A stretch of 64,000 bases of DNA from Quadrisphaera setariae (GCF_008041935.1 NZ_VKAC01000008.1:124001-188000), one strand, 5' to 3'. Shown: positions 34,573 through 43,556, numbered from the stretch's first letter. The notes: a model not told the origin generated them from the letters alone. Numbers and translations are program-made.

Positions 34573-35721
34573 TCAGGCGGCTTCGGGGATGACGAGCGGC
34601 TTGATGCACCCGTCGAGCTTGCTGGAGAACACGTGGTACGCCTCGGAGATGTGCTCCAGGGGGAAGCGGTGCGTCACCAGCTCGCTGGGCCTGATGTGGC
34701 CGGCCTTGACGTGCTCGAACAGGCGCGGCCACTGGCGCTTCACCGGCGCCTGGTTCATGCGCAGGGTGAGGCCCTTGTTCATGGCGTCACCGAACTTCAC
34801 CGCGTTGGGGACCGGGCCGTAGGCGCCGATCACCGAGATGGTCCCGCCCTTGCGCACGCCGTCGATGGCCCAGTTCAGCGCCACCGGAGACCCGCCCTGC
34901 AGCTTGAGCTTGGCGCCCGTGAGGTGCTGGGTGAAGTTGCCGTCCGCCTCCGCGCCCACGCAGTCGATGACCGAGTCGGCGCCGAGGAAGTCGGTCTGCT
35001 TCTTCATCTCGAGCACGACGTCATCGACGTGCGTGAAGTTGATCGTCTCCGCGTACGCCCAGGTGCGGGCGCGCTCGAGGCGCTCGTCGAGCTCGTCGAC
35101 CACGATGACGCGCCCGGCCCCCATGAGCCACGCCGACCGGGCGGCCACCAGGCCCACCGGGCCGGCGCCCAGGACGACGACGGTGTCGCCCTCCACGACG
35201 TCGGCCAGCTGCGCCCCGAAGTACCCGGTGGCCGTCATGTCGGTGAGGAGGACGGCGTCCTCGTCGGCCATCCAGTCCGGGATCTTCGAGGGGCCGACAT
35301 CGGCGAACGGGACGCGCACGAACTGCGACTGCCCGCCGTCGTACCCGCCCGTCGTGTGCGAGTAGCCGTAGATGCCGCCGACCGCCGTGGCGTTGGGGTT
35401 GACGTTGTGGCAGTTGGAGAACAGGCCCCGCGAGCAGAACCAGCAGGTGCCGCAGTAGATGTTGAACGGCACCATCACGCGATCACCCACCGTGAGGTTC
35501 TGGACGGAGGAACCGACCACCTCGACGACCCCGATGAACTCGTGGCCGAAGGTGTGGCCGATCCGGGTGTCGGGCATGAGCCCGTGGTACAGGTGGAGGT
35601 CCGAGCCGCAGATCGCAGCCAGGGTCACCCTGATCACGGCATCGTTGGGGTGCTCGATCTTCGGTCGGGGCTTGTCCTCCACCCTGACCTTGTAGGGCCC
35701 GCGGTACACCATCGCCTTCAT
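34573..35721 (-). CDS. Zinc-dependent alcohol dehydrogenase (glutathione-independent formaldehyde dehydrogenase-like)
   Basis: A 382-residue medium-chain dehydrogenase. Catalytic zinc ligands are in CGSDLHLY and GHEFIGVVE; structural zinc cysteines are CGTCWFCSRGLFSNC. The NAD loop is VLGAGPVGL. The long form and the GYGSH-like insert (GGIYGYSHTTGGYDGGQSQFVRVP) resemble the formaldehyde-dismutase/FdhA branch. ATG at 35721 with GAGGTGG upstream decides the start. Downstream lies the small tail-anchored protein; upstream lies a dyad at 35786-35800 that may be an operator. Confidence 0.88.
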   Translation of the reverse strand: MKAMVYRGPYKVRVEDKPRPKIEHPNDAVIRVTLAAICGSDLHLYHGLMPDTRIGHTFGHEFIGVVEVVGSSVQNLTVGDRVMVPFNIYCGTCWFCSRGLFSNCHNVNPNATAVGGIYGYSHTTGGYDGGQSQFVRVPFADVGPSKIPDWMADEDAVLLTDMTATGYFGAQLADVVEGDTVVVLGAGPVGLVAARSAWLMGAGRVIVVDELDERLERARTWAYAETINFTHVDDVVLEMKKQTDFLGADSVIDCVGAEADGNFTQHLTGAKLKLQGGSPVALNWAIDGVRKGGTISVIGAYGPVPNAVKFGDAMNKGLTLRMNQAPVKRQWPRLFEHVKAGHIRPSELVTHRFPLEHISEAYHVFSSKLDGCIKPLVIPEAA

Positions 35722-35785
35722 CGCAACCACCTCGTCCGCTCGGCTGCGCCCCACGCTGCTCCCCTCGCACGGGAGACGCGAGCCG

Positions 35786-35800
35786 ATCACTCTGCGTGAT
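35786..35800. promoter_or_regulatory. Dyad ATCAC-N5-GTGAT upstream of the dehydrogenase gene
   Basis: Perfect half-sites ATCAC and GTGAT with a five-base centre (TCTGC). The same dyad occurs at 36996-37010 upstream of the nuclease gene. Likely binding site of one regulator; which one is unknown. Confidence 0.5.
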
Positions 35801-35847
35801 CACGGCGGCCTCAGCGCAGGTCCTCGGCGGTGGTCACCGAGCGTGGG

Positions 35848-36924
35848 TCAGCGATCGCAGCCCGTGCCGTCACCGTCGCGGTCGAACGCGGGGTCCCAGC
35901 CAGGGTCGCCCTTGCGGATCGGGCCCTTCCCGGCGGCGCGGACCGCGGCGCAGTTCTTGTAGGCCACCTTGGCGGTGGGCTTGGCGGTGGGCTTGGCGGT
36001 GGGCTTGGCGGTGGGCTTGGCGGTGGGCGTGGCGGCTGGCTTGGCGGTGGGCTTTGGCGTGCCGGTCGACTTCGGAACGGTCGCGGGCTTCAGGGTCGTC
36101 GTCGCCGTCGTCGCACCGGTGATGGCCGGGGCGAGCTTCGGCGCGGCGGCGCTGGTGGGCAGCGGCTCGGTCGGGCAGGTCGCCAGCACCGTGCGGCTCG
36201 CGTCGTGCTCGGCGGAGGTCATCCACACGCCGTACTTGAGCTTCACCGCCACCTGCCGGGCGACGTAGGCGCAGCGGAACGCCTTGTTCGGCGGGAGCCA
36301 GGTGGCGGCGTCGCTGTCGCCCTTGGCGCCGTTGAGCGGCCCGTCGGCGGCGAGGAGGTTCAGCGGGTCGTTGGCGAAGGCGGTCCGCCGGGTCGTCGAC
36401 CAGCCCTGCGCGCCCTTCTGCCAGGCGTCCGACAGCGGGATGACGTGGTCGATCTGCACGGCTGAGCTCGTCTTCACCCCTCGCTGGAAGGTGATGGTGC
36501 GCCCGGAGTAGAGGTCGGCCAGAGAGCCGGAGTACACGACGCAGCTGCGCGTCCCGGTCACGTAGGTGACCGCCGTGAGGTCGCGCCTGAGCACGTCGTT
36601 GCGGGTGTCGCACCCGTTCTGGTCCACGTCCGCCCAGGCCGCCCCGAACTGCTCGCGGGTGTAGCCGGTCTTGGGCGCGCGGCCCTTGACCGTGACCTGC
36701 CCGAGGGCCTGCAGTGCGGTGAGGGACCCGGTCGACGACGGCGAGGGCGTGCTCGTGGCAGCCGCCGCTGCCACGGGCCGGGTGGTGGACGTCGACGACG
36801 CCGCCTGCCTCGGCGGCGCGGCTCCCGCGGCGCCCGCGAGCGCCACGACCGCGGCGGCCAGGCCGGCAGTGGCGAGCGTGAGCGCGGCGGAGCGCGCGAC
36901 CGGCGTGGTGGAGCGTCTGGCCAC
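35848..36924 (-). CDS. Secreted HNH nuclease (GmrSD/DUF1524-type) with Excalibur domain
   Basis: A 358-residue exported protein. A signal peptide is followed by a nuclease domain with WADVDQNGCDTRNDVLRRDL, the HNH-like core AVQIDHVIPLSDAWQKGA, and NDPLNLLAADGPLNGAKGD. A Thr/Pro/Lys-rich linker with PTAK repeats leads to a C-terminal Excalibur calcium-binding module ending DRDGDGTGCDR. Probably degrades extracellular DNA. GTG at 36924 has AGGAGG five bases upstream, which decides the start. The linker is encoded by the 12-base repeat at 35969-36052. Confidence 0.9.
   Translation of the reverse strand: MARRSTTPVARSAALTLATAGLAAAVVALAGAAGAAPPRQAASSTSTTRPVAAAAATSTPSPSSTGSLTALQALGQVTVKGRAPKTGYTREQFGAAWADVDQNGCDTRNDVLRRDLTAVTYVTGTRSCVVYSGSLADLYSGRTITFQRGVKTSSAVQIDHVIPLSDAWQKGAQGWSTTRRTAFANDPLNLLAADGPLNGAKGDSDAATWLPPNKAFRCAYVARQVAVKLKYGVWMTSAEHDASRTVLATCPTEPLPTSAAAPKLAPAITGATTATTTLKPATVPKSTGTPKPTAKPAATPTAKPTAKPTAKPTAKPTAKVAYKNCAAVRAAGKGPIRKGDPGWDPAFDRDGDGTGCDR
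35969..36052. repeat. Seven-copy 12-bp tandem repeat encoding the PTAK linker
   Basis: TTGGCGGTGGGC is repeated five times without change, then one degenerate copy (36029-36040) and one perfect copy. On the minus strand it encodes repeated Ala-Lys-Pro-Thr between the nuclease and Excalibur domains; copy-number change keeps the frame. Confidence 0.95.
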
Positions 36925-36995
36925 ACGGGCCTCCTGGGGTGAGTCACCGCCGTGGGCAGCACCCGCCCACAGTCGTGTCACACAGTAGGGAGATG

Positions 36996-37010
36996 ATCAC
37001 TCCACGTGAT
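36996..37010. promoter_or_regulatory. Dyad ATCAC-N5-GTGAT upstream of the nuclease gene
   Basis: Half-sites ATCAC and GTGAT around TCCAC, 72 to 86 bases before the nuclease start and at the 3' end of the phosphomannose isomerase gene, whose final codons it contains. Second copy of the dyad at 35786-35800. Confidence 0.5.
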
Positions 37011-38031
37011 GTTGGCGCGCCGGAGAGGGTGGGCGGCAGACCACCAGCTCGACGTCGCCCTCGACGGTCACCGGACCCGCCGCGTGCGGCACCAGGACGG
37101 TGCTGCCGCGCTCCAGACGCACCTCCGCCCCCGTCGCCGTGGCGAGCTGACCGGCACCGGCCACAGCGACGACCACCGCGAACCCCGCTTCCCAGCCGTG
37201 GGCGCCACCACCGCCACCGCGCACCCGGTCGGCGCGGAAGAACGCTCCCGCTCCGGGCAGGAGCGGCCCGAGCGCGGTGGCGTCGGACTGGACCAGGCCC
37301 TCGACGGCGTCGCGTGCGAGTCCGCGCCGGTCGACGGCCGTCAGAGCAGTCTCGAAGCCCAGCCCGAGGTGGCCGGCTGCAGCGCCGTCGATGGCGAACC
37401 CGTCCCACTCGACGAGCACCGACAGGTCGCTCGGCTCCTGCAGCTCGACCAGCAGCGCTCCCTCGCCGATCGCGTGCGGCAGGCCCGCGGGCACGAGCAC
37501 CGCGTCGCCAGCGCGCGCCTGCAGCCGGTGGGTGGTGCTGAGCAGAGCGCTGACGTCCTGCTCGGCCACCCAGCGCGCCAGCTCGTCGGCGCTGACGTCG
37601 CGGGAGAAGCCCAGGTGCACGACCGCTGGCTCGAGGAACACCCACGCCTCGGTCTTGCCGTGGTCGAGGCCGAGGTGGCGCGCTGCCCAGCCACGGTCGG
37701 GATGGGCGTGCACCGGGAGGCGCTGGCCAGCGTCGAGCAGCTTGACGAGCAGGTGCGGGTCGGCACCGAAGGACTCGACGTGCTCGGGACCCAGCCAGCC
37801 GACCGGGTCGGCGGCGACGGCGTCACGCAGCAGCTCCCCCGAGGGCAGGCGCGTCAGGCCGACCTCGTCCTCGCCGAACAGCGGCACCACTGAGGCGACC
37901 CAGTCCTCGGGGGTGTGCTCGACCGCTGCGGCGGCTGGGCCGTCGCGCAGCGCCGTGATCTGCGTGCCACCGGCGTAGAACCGGTTCCGTGGCTGGTTGG
38001 CCGGGAGCACCACCGGCTGCAGCGGGCGCAC
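36997..38031 (-). CDS. manA: Class I mannose-6-phosphate isomerase
   Basis: A 344-residue cupin-fold zinc enzyme that converts mannose 6-phosphate to fructose 6-phosphate. Landmarks are LLDAGQRLPVHAHPD, the zinc-site GKTEAWVFL, and VPAGLPHAIGEGALLVELQEPSD. It is the last gene of the DeoR-facing sugar operon, one base after the kinase stop, and GTG at 38031 is its start. Its presence suggests mannose or a related aldose enters the pathway served by the kinase and aldolase next to it. Confidence 0.88.
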   Translation of the reverse strand: MRPLQPVVLPANQPRNRFYAGGTQITALRDGPAAAAVEHTPEDWVASVVPLFGEDEVGLTRLPSGELLRDAVAADPVGWLGPEHVESFGADPHLLVKLLDAGQRLPVHAHPDRGWAARHLGLDHGKTEAWVFLEPAVVHLGFSRDVSADELARWVAEQDVSALLSTTHRLQARAGDAVLVPAGLPHAIGEGALLVELQEPSDLSVLVEWDGFAIDGAAAGHLGLGFETALTAVDRRGLARDAVEGLVQSDATALGPLLPGAGAFFRADRVRGGGGGAHGWEAGFAVVVAVAGAGQLATATGAEVRLERGSTVLVPHAAGPVTVEGDVELVVCRPPSPARQHHVE

Positions 38032-38032
38032 C

Positions 38033-39283
38033 TCAGGCCAGCACGGGGTCGAGGTCGGCCAGCGCCATGACGAGCCCGCCGACGAAGGTGTCGCCCAGTC
38101 CGATGGTGGTGGGGGTCGGCGTGTCCAGGTGCGCTGCGGGCGCGCAGCTGATCGCGTCGCTCCCCTGACCGGAGGCCGCCTCCAGCGCGGCGGCGAGCTC
38201 GGCGGCGCGCGACTGCCGTGGCAGGGCGCGGACGCCGGCGACGTGCTCAGCGGTGAACGCGTCGCCGTGGAGGTAGCGGGTGCCAGCGAGCGCGTTCGCC
38301 GTCGCCAGTGCGGGGCGCAAGCGCTCGGCGTGCGCGCCGAGCGCAGCAGCCCAGTGCCCGGTGTGCACCACGAGCGTGGTCCGCTCCGGGAGCACGCCGG
38401 ACAGCTGGCGCAGCGCGACCAGCACGGCGTCGGGGTCGAGGAGGTCGACGGGGTGCCCGACCAGCTGCTGGAGCTCGTCCTCGTTCATGCTCAGCACGTC
38501 GACGGCGGGGAGCAGCAGCTCGTGCACCAGGCGGCGCAGCGCCGGACGGTGGTAGCCGGCGTCCTCGAAGACGACGAGCGCGTCGGCGGGCAGCGAGGCC
38601 ATGTGGCCGAGCAGGTCGTCGAGGCGTGAGCGCAGCAGCGCCTCGTCCTGCATGGAGTTGAAGTTCGAGACGCCGAAGACCCGCGCGCCCGTGAGCTCCT
38701 CGCCCAGCTGGGGGCTGAGGAGCATCGACCGGTTGGGCGGGTCGTTGGCGTAGATCTGCCGGTTGGCCCGCCGGGCGACGACGACGGCGCCGTCCGCCAG
38801 CGGCACGCTCGCCCCCGGCGGCACCTGGATGATGACGTGCGGGTCGACGGTGTCCTCCGAGGCGCTGCAGATCCAGCGCACGCTCGGCGGGATGAGCCCG
38901 CGGACCTGGTCGTCGATGGAGACGAGGTGCACCGTGCTGGGCACGCCGAGCACCGCCATCGCGAGGGCTGCCCGCACGCAGGTGCCACCGACGGTGGTGC
39001 GCCGCTCGACCCTGGCGGCGAACGCCTCGAGGACCGCGGAGGAGTCCACGAAGCGCTCGCCACCGGTGTCGGCGCGGACGAATCCGAGGATCGAGCAGAC
39101 GAGGTCGCGCTCGGTGACCACCGCGAAGGCGGGCCCACCGGTGGCGTCGAGGTCAGCGGAGGTGATCCGGTGCTCGGCCACGAGGTCGGCCAGGACGCTG
39201 GAGTCCCAGCTGACCTCGTAGTCGAGGCACCCCCCGAGGCCGAGGACGACGCGGCGCGCCTCCTCCACGGTCGTGCTGCTCAT
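38033..39283 (-). CDS. ADP-dependent glucokinase/phosphofructokinase-like sugar kinase
   Basis: A 416-residue ribokinase-fold protein resembling the ADP-dependent glucokinase/phosphofructokinase family. The C-terminal catalytic motif is TPTTIGLGDTFVGG (about 390-403). The N-terminus reads VVLGLGGCLDYEVSWD and an internal GGTCVRAALAMAVLGVP helix matches the family. It would phosphorylate fructose 6-phosphate or a similar sugar phosphate between the isomerase and the aldolase. The nucleotide donor is not certain from sequence. In operon order it lies between the aldolase and manA genes. Confidence 0.72.
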   Translation of the reverse strand: MSSTTVEEARRVVLGLGGCLDYEVSWDSSVLADLVAEHRITSADLDATGGPAFAVVTERDLVCSILGFVRADTGGERFVDSSAVLEAFAARVERRTTVGGTCVRAALAMAVLGVPSTVHLVSIDDQVRGLIPPSVRWICSASEDTVDPHVIIQVPPGASVPLADGAVVVARRANRQIYANDPPNRSMLLSPQLGEELTGARVFGVSNFNSMQDEALLRSRLDDLLGHMASLPADALVVFEDAGYHRPALRRLVHELLLPAVDVLSMNEDELQQLVGHPVDLLDPDAVLVALRQLSGVLPERTTLVVHTGHWAAALGAHAERLRPALATANALAGTRYLHGDAFTAEHVAGVRALPRQSRAAELAAALEAASGQGSDAISCAPAAHLDTPTPTTIGLGDTFVGGLVMALADLDPVLA

Positions 39284-39368
39284 CGTCAGGCTCCGCCAGC
39301 TCGCTCGGATCGGGTCAGGTCAGGTCGTGCCAGTGCGGCTCAGCGCGCCCGGCGCCGATCCGCGGGGC

Positions 39369-40229
39369 TCAGTACAGCGAGGCCTTGCCGGTCGCCTCGA
39401 ACAGGTCGATCTTCTGGGCGGCGGTGACCTTCATGGCGGCGATGCACGGCGGCTGGATGGAGTTGGGCTCGCGCAGCCCGCCGTCGGCCAGCACCTCGCG
39501 CATCTTCGCGTGGTAGGCGACCTTGATGTCACTGGAGATGTTGATCTTGTTGACGCCCAGGCGCACCGACTCGCCGATCTCGGCGTCGGGGTTGTTGGAC
39601 CCGCCGTGCAGCACGAGCGGCACGCCGACCTTGCCCTTGATCTCCGTGAGCAGGTCGAGCTTCAGCTCAGCCTTCATCCACGAGGGGTAGATGCCGTGGC
39701 AGGTGCCGATGGCGATGGCGAGGCTGTCGACGCCGGTCTGCGCGACGAACGACACCGCGTCCTCGGGGTCGGTGTAGATGATCTGGGCGGTGCCCGCCTC
39801 GGCCTCGGAGTCGGTCTTGCCGATGGTGCCGAGCTCGCCCTCCACGGAGACGCCCACGGCGTGAGCGGCGTCGACCGCCTGCTTGGTGAGGCGCACGTTC
39901 TCCTCGAACGGCAGCGTGGAGCCGTCGAACATCACCGAGGTGAAGCCCGCCTGGATGGCGTGGATGATCTGCTCGTACGTGCCGCCGTGGTCGAAGTGGA
40001 TGGTCACCGGCACCGAGGAGCGGTGCGCGCGCTGGGTGATGGCGGCCATGAGCTCGTCACCGGTGTGGGACAGCTCGTCGGGGTGGATGGCGATGATGAC
40101 CGGCGCCTTCTTCTCCTCGCTGATCGCGAAGACGCCCTGCGCCATGTTCCAGTCGGAGATGTTGAACGCCGGCACGGCGAAGTTGTTCTTGTTGGCCACG
40201 GACAGCAGGTCGGTCCCGTTGATGAGCAC
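39369..40229 (-). CDS. Class II ketose-bisphosphate aldolase
   Basis: A 286-residue zinc-dependent aldolase of the fructose/tagatose-bisphosphate type. It shows VPAFNISDWNMAQGV, the zinc-ligand stretch PVTIHFDHGG, VEGELGTIGKTD, LAIAIGTCHGIY, PLVLHGGSNN and NKINISSDI. It should split a ketohexose 1,6-bisphosphate into dihydroxyacetone phosphate and glyceraldehyde 3-phosphate. GTG at 40229 has AGGAG upstream. The substrate stereochemistry (fructose or tagatose) cannot be read here. Confidence 0.9.
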   Translation of the reverse strand: MLINGTDLLSVANKNNFAVPAFNISDWNMAQGVFAISEEKKAPVIIAIHPDELSHTGDELMAAITQRAHRSSVPVTIHFDHGGTYEQIIHAIQAGFTSVMFDGSTLPFEENVRLTKQAVDAAHAVGVSVEGELGTIGKTDSEAEAGTAQIIYTDPEDAVSFVAQTGVDSLAIAIGTCHGIYPSWMKAELKLDLLTEIKGKVGVPLVLHGGSNNPDAEIGESVRLGVNKINISSDIKVAYHAKMREVLADGGLREPNSIQPPCIAAMKVTAAQKIDLFEATGKASLY

Positions 40230-40306
40230 AGCGGTCTCCTCGGTTCTCTTCGACGACCAGGGGGTCGTGAGGGGTCAGGAAGGGGGTGGTGGAGAGAAGG
40301 GGCTCG

Positions 40307-41191
40307 TCAGACCTTGACGGCGCCGGCGGTCATGCCGCCCATGAAGTAGCGCTGGAAGAAGGCGAAGAGGACGAGCACCGGGATGCACCCGAGGACGCTC
40401 ATCGCCATCATCTCGTTCCACTCGTACGAGTGCTGGCCCATGAGCAGCTGGATGCCGATCGGCACCGTGCGCATGTCCGTGGTGCGCGTCAGCGTCAGCG
40501 CGAACAGGTACTCGTTCCAGGCGATCATGAACGTGTAGACGCCCACGGAGACCAGGCCGGGCACCGAGATCGGCACCAGGATCTTGAACAGCGCGGTCAG
40601 CGGACCGGCGCCGTCCACCTTCACGGCCTCGTCGAGCTCTCGCGGCAGGGTGTTGAAGTAGCCGGTCATCATGATGATCGCGTAGGGCAGCGTGAACACC
40701 ATGTACGTGAGGATCAGACCGGGGTAGGTGTTGTAGAGCCCCAGCCCGACCACGAGGCCGAAGTACGGGATCAGCAGGGTGATCGGCGGGACTGCCTGCA
40801 CGCTGATGACCACCACGTTGATGGCGCGCTTCCCGGGGAACTCGTACCGGCTGAAGGCGTACGCCGCCAGCACCGCCACCAGCAGCGTCAGCACGGTGAC
40901 CGCGCCGGCCACCACGTAGCTGTTGACGAAGAAGCGCAGCTTCTCTCCGTCGGTGAGGATCGAGGCGTAGGCGCTGAACGAGAAGCTCTCGGTGACCAGG
41001 CGCGGCGGGAACTCGAAGATCTCGCTGTTCGCCTTGAACGAGCTGGACAGCATCCACAGCACCGGCAGTGCCGCGAAGCAGGCGCCGGCCACGAGGGCCA
41101 CGAGCAGGGCCGCCTTCTGCAGGGCCCGCTGGCGCCGCAGCGCCGGAGGGACGGGTCTGGTGGGGATGTGCGCCGCCGTCGTCGTCGCCAC
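40307..41191 (-). CDS. Sugar ABC transporter permease (MalG type)
   Basis: A 294-residue six-segment permease with EAA loop ELDEAVKVDGAGPLTALFKI and a terminal RYFMGGMTAGAVKV typical of MalG-like proteins. GTG at 41191 is separated by two bases from the previous stop. Second channel subunit of the importer in the DeoR-facing operon. Confidence 0.92.
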   Translation of the reverse strand: MATTTAAHIPTRPVPPALRRQRALQKAALLVALVAGACFAALPVLWMLSSSFKANSEIFEFPPRLVTESFSFSAYASILTDGEKLRFFVNSYVVAGAVTVLTLLVAVLAAYAFSRYEFPGKRAINVVVISVQAVPPITLLIPYFGLVVGLGLYNTYPGLILTYMVFTLPYAIIMMTGYFNTLPRELDEAVKVDGAGPLTALFKILVPISVPGLVSVGVYTFMIAWNEYLFALTLTRTTDMRTVPIGIQLLMGQHSYEWNEMMAMSVLGCIPVLVLFAFFQRYFMGGMTAGAVKV

Positions 41192-41193
41192 GG

Positions 41194-42153
41194 TCAGTCC
41201 CTCGCCTTCTGGTGTCGGACGTAGAGGACGGCCAGCACCATCGACAGCACCAGCACGATGACGGCCGCCGCCGACGCCACGGCGAAGTCGAAGTCGGCGA
41301 AGGCCAGCTTGTAGGTGAAGGTGGAGAGCATCTCCGTGGCCTTCACGGGGCCGCCGCCGGTGGTCATCCAGATGAGGGCGAACTGCTGGGTGGTCCAGAT
41401 GACGTCGAGCAGGGCCATCGAGATGATGATCGGCCGCAGCTGCGGCACGGTGACGTGGAAGAAGCGCTTGACGGCGCCCGCGCCGTCGACGCGGGCCGCC
41501 TCGTACAGGTCTGCCGAGATGCCCTGCAGCCCGGCGAGCAGCGACACCATGAAGAACGGGTAGCCCGCCCAGATGTTGATGAAGGTGACCGCCCACAGCG
41601 CGGTGCCGGGCGAGCTCAGCCACTCGGTGCGGCCGTCGGTGACACCGAGGCCGCCGAGCAGGTAGTTCACGACGCCGTTGGGGTTGAGCAGCATCCGCCA
41701 CAGCACGGCGGTGATGGCGATGGTGAACAGCCACGGGAGGATGTAGAAGACGCGGAACACGGCCCGCACCCGCGCGCTGAGCAGCGGGGTGTTGAGGAGC
41801 AGCGCGAAGGCCAGCCCGATGACGAAGTGGGCGACCACGCTGGTGCCTGTGAAGATCGCCGTGTTCTTGACAGCGGTGTAGAAGACCGGGTCCGCCAGCA
41901 CCTGCGCGTAGTTGTCGAAGCCGATGAACTCCGACTTCCGCGCCGTGATGACCCTGTCGAAGAGCGAGTACCAGATGACCATGGCGATCGGCGTGGCCAT
42001 GAGGACGGCGAGCAGCACCAGCGTCGGCGAGAGGAAGCCGAACGGGGTGAGCCGGCGGCGCCAGGCGTGGGGTGCGCGCCGCGGGGGCGGCGCCGCAGGG
42101 TGCGAGGCGGAGCTGGACGAGTCCAGCGGCCTCGGCAGGGTGGGGGTGGCCAC
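41194..42153 (-). CDS. Sugar ABC transporter permease (MalF type)
   Basis: A 319-residue permease with six to seven membrane segments after a Pro/Arg-rich cytoplasmic start. The EAA loop reads LYEAARVDGAGAVKRFFHV. GTG at 42153 has AGGAGA about seven bases upstream. It follows the binding-protein gene across a 116-base gap that contains the hairpin at 42202-42236. No ATPase gene is in the operon. Confidence 0.92.
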   Translation of the reverse strand: MATPTLPRPLDSSSSASHPAAPPPRRAPHAWRRRLTPFGFLSPTLVLLAVLMATPIAMVIWYSLFDRVITARKSEFIGFDNYAQVLADPVFYTAVKNTAIFTGTSVVAHFVIGLAFALLLNTPLLSARVRAVFRVFYILPWLFTIAITAVLWRMLLNPNGVVNYLLGGLGVTDGRTEWLSSPGTALWAVTFINIWAGYPFFMVSLLAGLQGISADLYEAARVDGAGAVKRFFHVTVPQLRPIIISMALLDVIWTTQQFALIWMTTGGGPVKATEMLSTFTYKLAFADFDFAVASAAAVIVLVLSMVLAVLYVRHQKARD

Positions 42154-42201
42154 GAGCAGGTCTCCTGGTCTGTCTGGTCGGCGATGGGCCGGTGGGGTGC
42201 T

Positions 42202-42236
42202 CGCCCCGGTCGCGCCGCGCGGGTGCGACCGGGGCG
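42202..42236 (-). promoter_or_regulatory. Intercistronic hairpin between binding-protein and permease genes (second sugar operon)
   Basis: Arms 42202-42213 and 42225-42236 are perfect 12-base complements with an 11-base loop and no T-run. It occupies the same place as the hairpin at 8912-8949 in the first sugar operon and probably has the same effect: more binding protein than permease. Confidence 0.8.
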
Positions 42237-42269
42237 GGCTGTCAGGCGTCAGCGCTGCTCAGCTGCTGG

Positions 42270-43556
42270 TCAGAACTCCTCGACCCACGCCGCCTGGGCG
42301 TTCTTCAGCGTGGTGGCGGTGTCCTGCTTCCCCTGCAGCTCGAGCTGGAGCTGCTCGCCGAGGTCGCGCATCAGGGACTCGGCCACGGGGAGGCCGACGA
42401 ACTCGTTGGCCGGGGTGCCGGCGTTCCAGACGTCGAAGGCCTGCTTGAAGGACGGGTCACCGGCGACGTAGTCGGGCACGGCCGTCTTGTTGCCGGGGAA
42501 GGCGTTGGCGGCGTTGGAGAGCTTGCCGTTGGCCTCGGCGCTCATGAGGTACTCGACCAGCTTGAAGGCCTCGGCTTGGTGCTCGCTGTTCTCGGCCACG
42601 CCGATGCCCCAGGAGGCGTAGGGGACGCCGCGCTTGCCGGAGTAGCCGTCCACGGCGGGCACCGCGGAGACCGTGAACTCCAGGTCCGGCGAGTCCTTCT
42701 TGATGGTGTTGATGTGCGCGAGCGTGTCGATCATCATGCCGACGCGGCCGTTGGTGAACTCCTCGACCTTGTCCTGCTCCTTGAGCGTCGCGGTGCCCGG
42801 AGCGAGGACGCCGGCCGAGTTGAGGCCGTTGACGAAGTCGATGGTGCTGGTGACGTCGGCGTTGGTGAGATCGGGCTCGCCGTCCTTGAGCATCGTGCCG
42901 CCGGAGGCCCAGTTCCAGGCCATGACGTCGTTCTGGACGCCGTTGGGGGCGTCCAGGGCCAGCGGGAGGATCCAGCCGCTGGCCTTCCCGCCAGCGGTGA
43001 TGGCCTTCGCCGCGGCCTCGAACTCGGTGCGGGTGCTCGGCGGGGTGGTGACGCCGGCCTGGGCGAGCAGGTCGTCGTTGGTGAACATCATGTAGGCGAA
43101 GTTGACCACCGGGACCATGTAGGTGGACCCGTCGATCTTCACCTGGCTGGCCAGCTGGCTGTCGTCGTAGCCGGCGTCGGCCATGAGCTTGGACATGTCC
43201 GCGAGCGCGCCCTGGTTGACGAACTCGTTGACCCAGGCGCCGTCGAGGCCCACGACGTCGGACATGGTGCCGGAGGCGGCGCCCGCGGTGACCTGCTCCT
43301 TGGTGGAGGCGTAGGGGCCGGAGAGCAGCTTGACCTTGATGCCGGGGTTCTTGGACTCGAAGTCGTCCATGAGGCCGCGGAGCTCGCCGTCCGGGAGCTC
43401 GGGCTCCCACCACTGCGAGAACTCGAGGGTCACGTCACCGCCCTCGCCCGCTGCCGCGTCGGTCCCGCCGCCACCACCGCACGCGCTGACCGTCGCCAGC
43501 GCCGTGACGCCCACGGCCGCGACGAGGACGCGCCGCATCCGAGCACCCTTGCCCAT
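42270..43556 (-). CDS. Sugar ABC transporter substrate-binding lipoprotein (second operon)
   Basis: A 428-residue family 1 solute-binding protein. The signal sequence ends in lipobox VSAC (about residues 23-26), followed by a Gly-rich linker and an N-terminal EFSQWWEPELPDGELRGLMDDFE typical of sugar-binding proteins. GGAGGAAGAAC precedes ATG at 43556. First gene of the DeoR-facing operon, expressed from the promoter at 43617-43645. It is only distantly similar to the binding protein at 7552, so the two importers probably differ in substrate. Confidence 0.93.
   Translation of the reverse strand: MGKGARMRRVLVAAVGVTALATVSACGGGGGTDAAAGEGGDVTLEFSQWWEPELPDGELRGLMDDFESKNPGIKVKLLSGPYASTKEQVTAGAASGTMSDVVGLDGAWVNEFVNQGALADMSKLMADAGYDDSQLASQVKIDGSTYMVPVVNFAYMMFTNDDLLAQAGVTTPPSTRTEFEAAAKAITAGGKASGWILPLALDAPNGVQNDVMAWNWASGGTMLKDGEPDLTNADVTSTIDFVNGLNSAGVLAPGTATLKEQDKVEEFTNGRVGMMIDTLAHINTIKKDSPDLEFTVSAVPAVDGYSGKRGVPYASWGIGVAENSEHQAEAFKLVEYLMSAEANGKLSNAANAFPGNKTAVPDYVAGDPSFKQAFDVWNAGTPANEFVGLPVAESLMRDLGEQLQLELQGKQDTATTLKNAQAAWVEEF

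Noticed and set aside
35969-36052. Possible CRISPR array
   Set aside because: Units are contiguous 12-mers without spacers and lie in a coding linker.
35796-36122. Plus-strand frame encoding many Trp-Arg-Ala repeats
   Set aside because: It is the antisense of the 12-bp PTAK repeat in the nuclease gene.
40253-40268. Small hairpin ACGACC/GGTCGT between aldolase and permease genes
   Set aside because: Only six base pairs with a tetraloop; expected by chance in this base composition.
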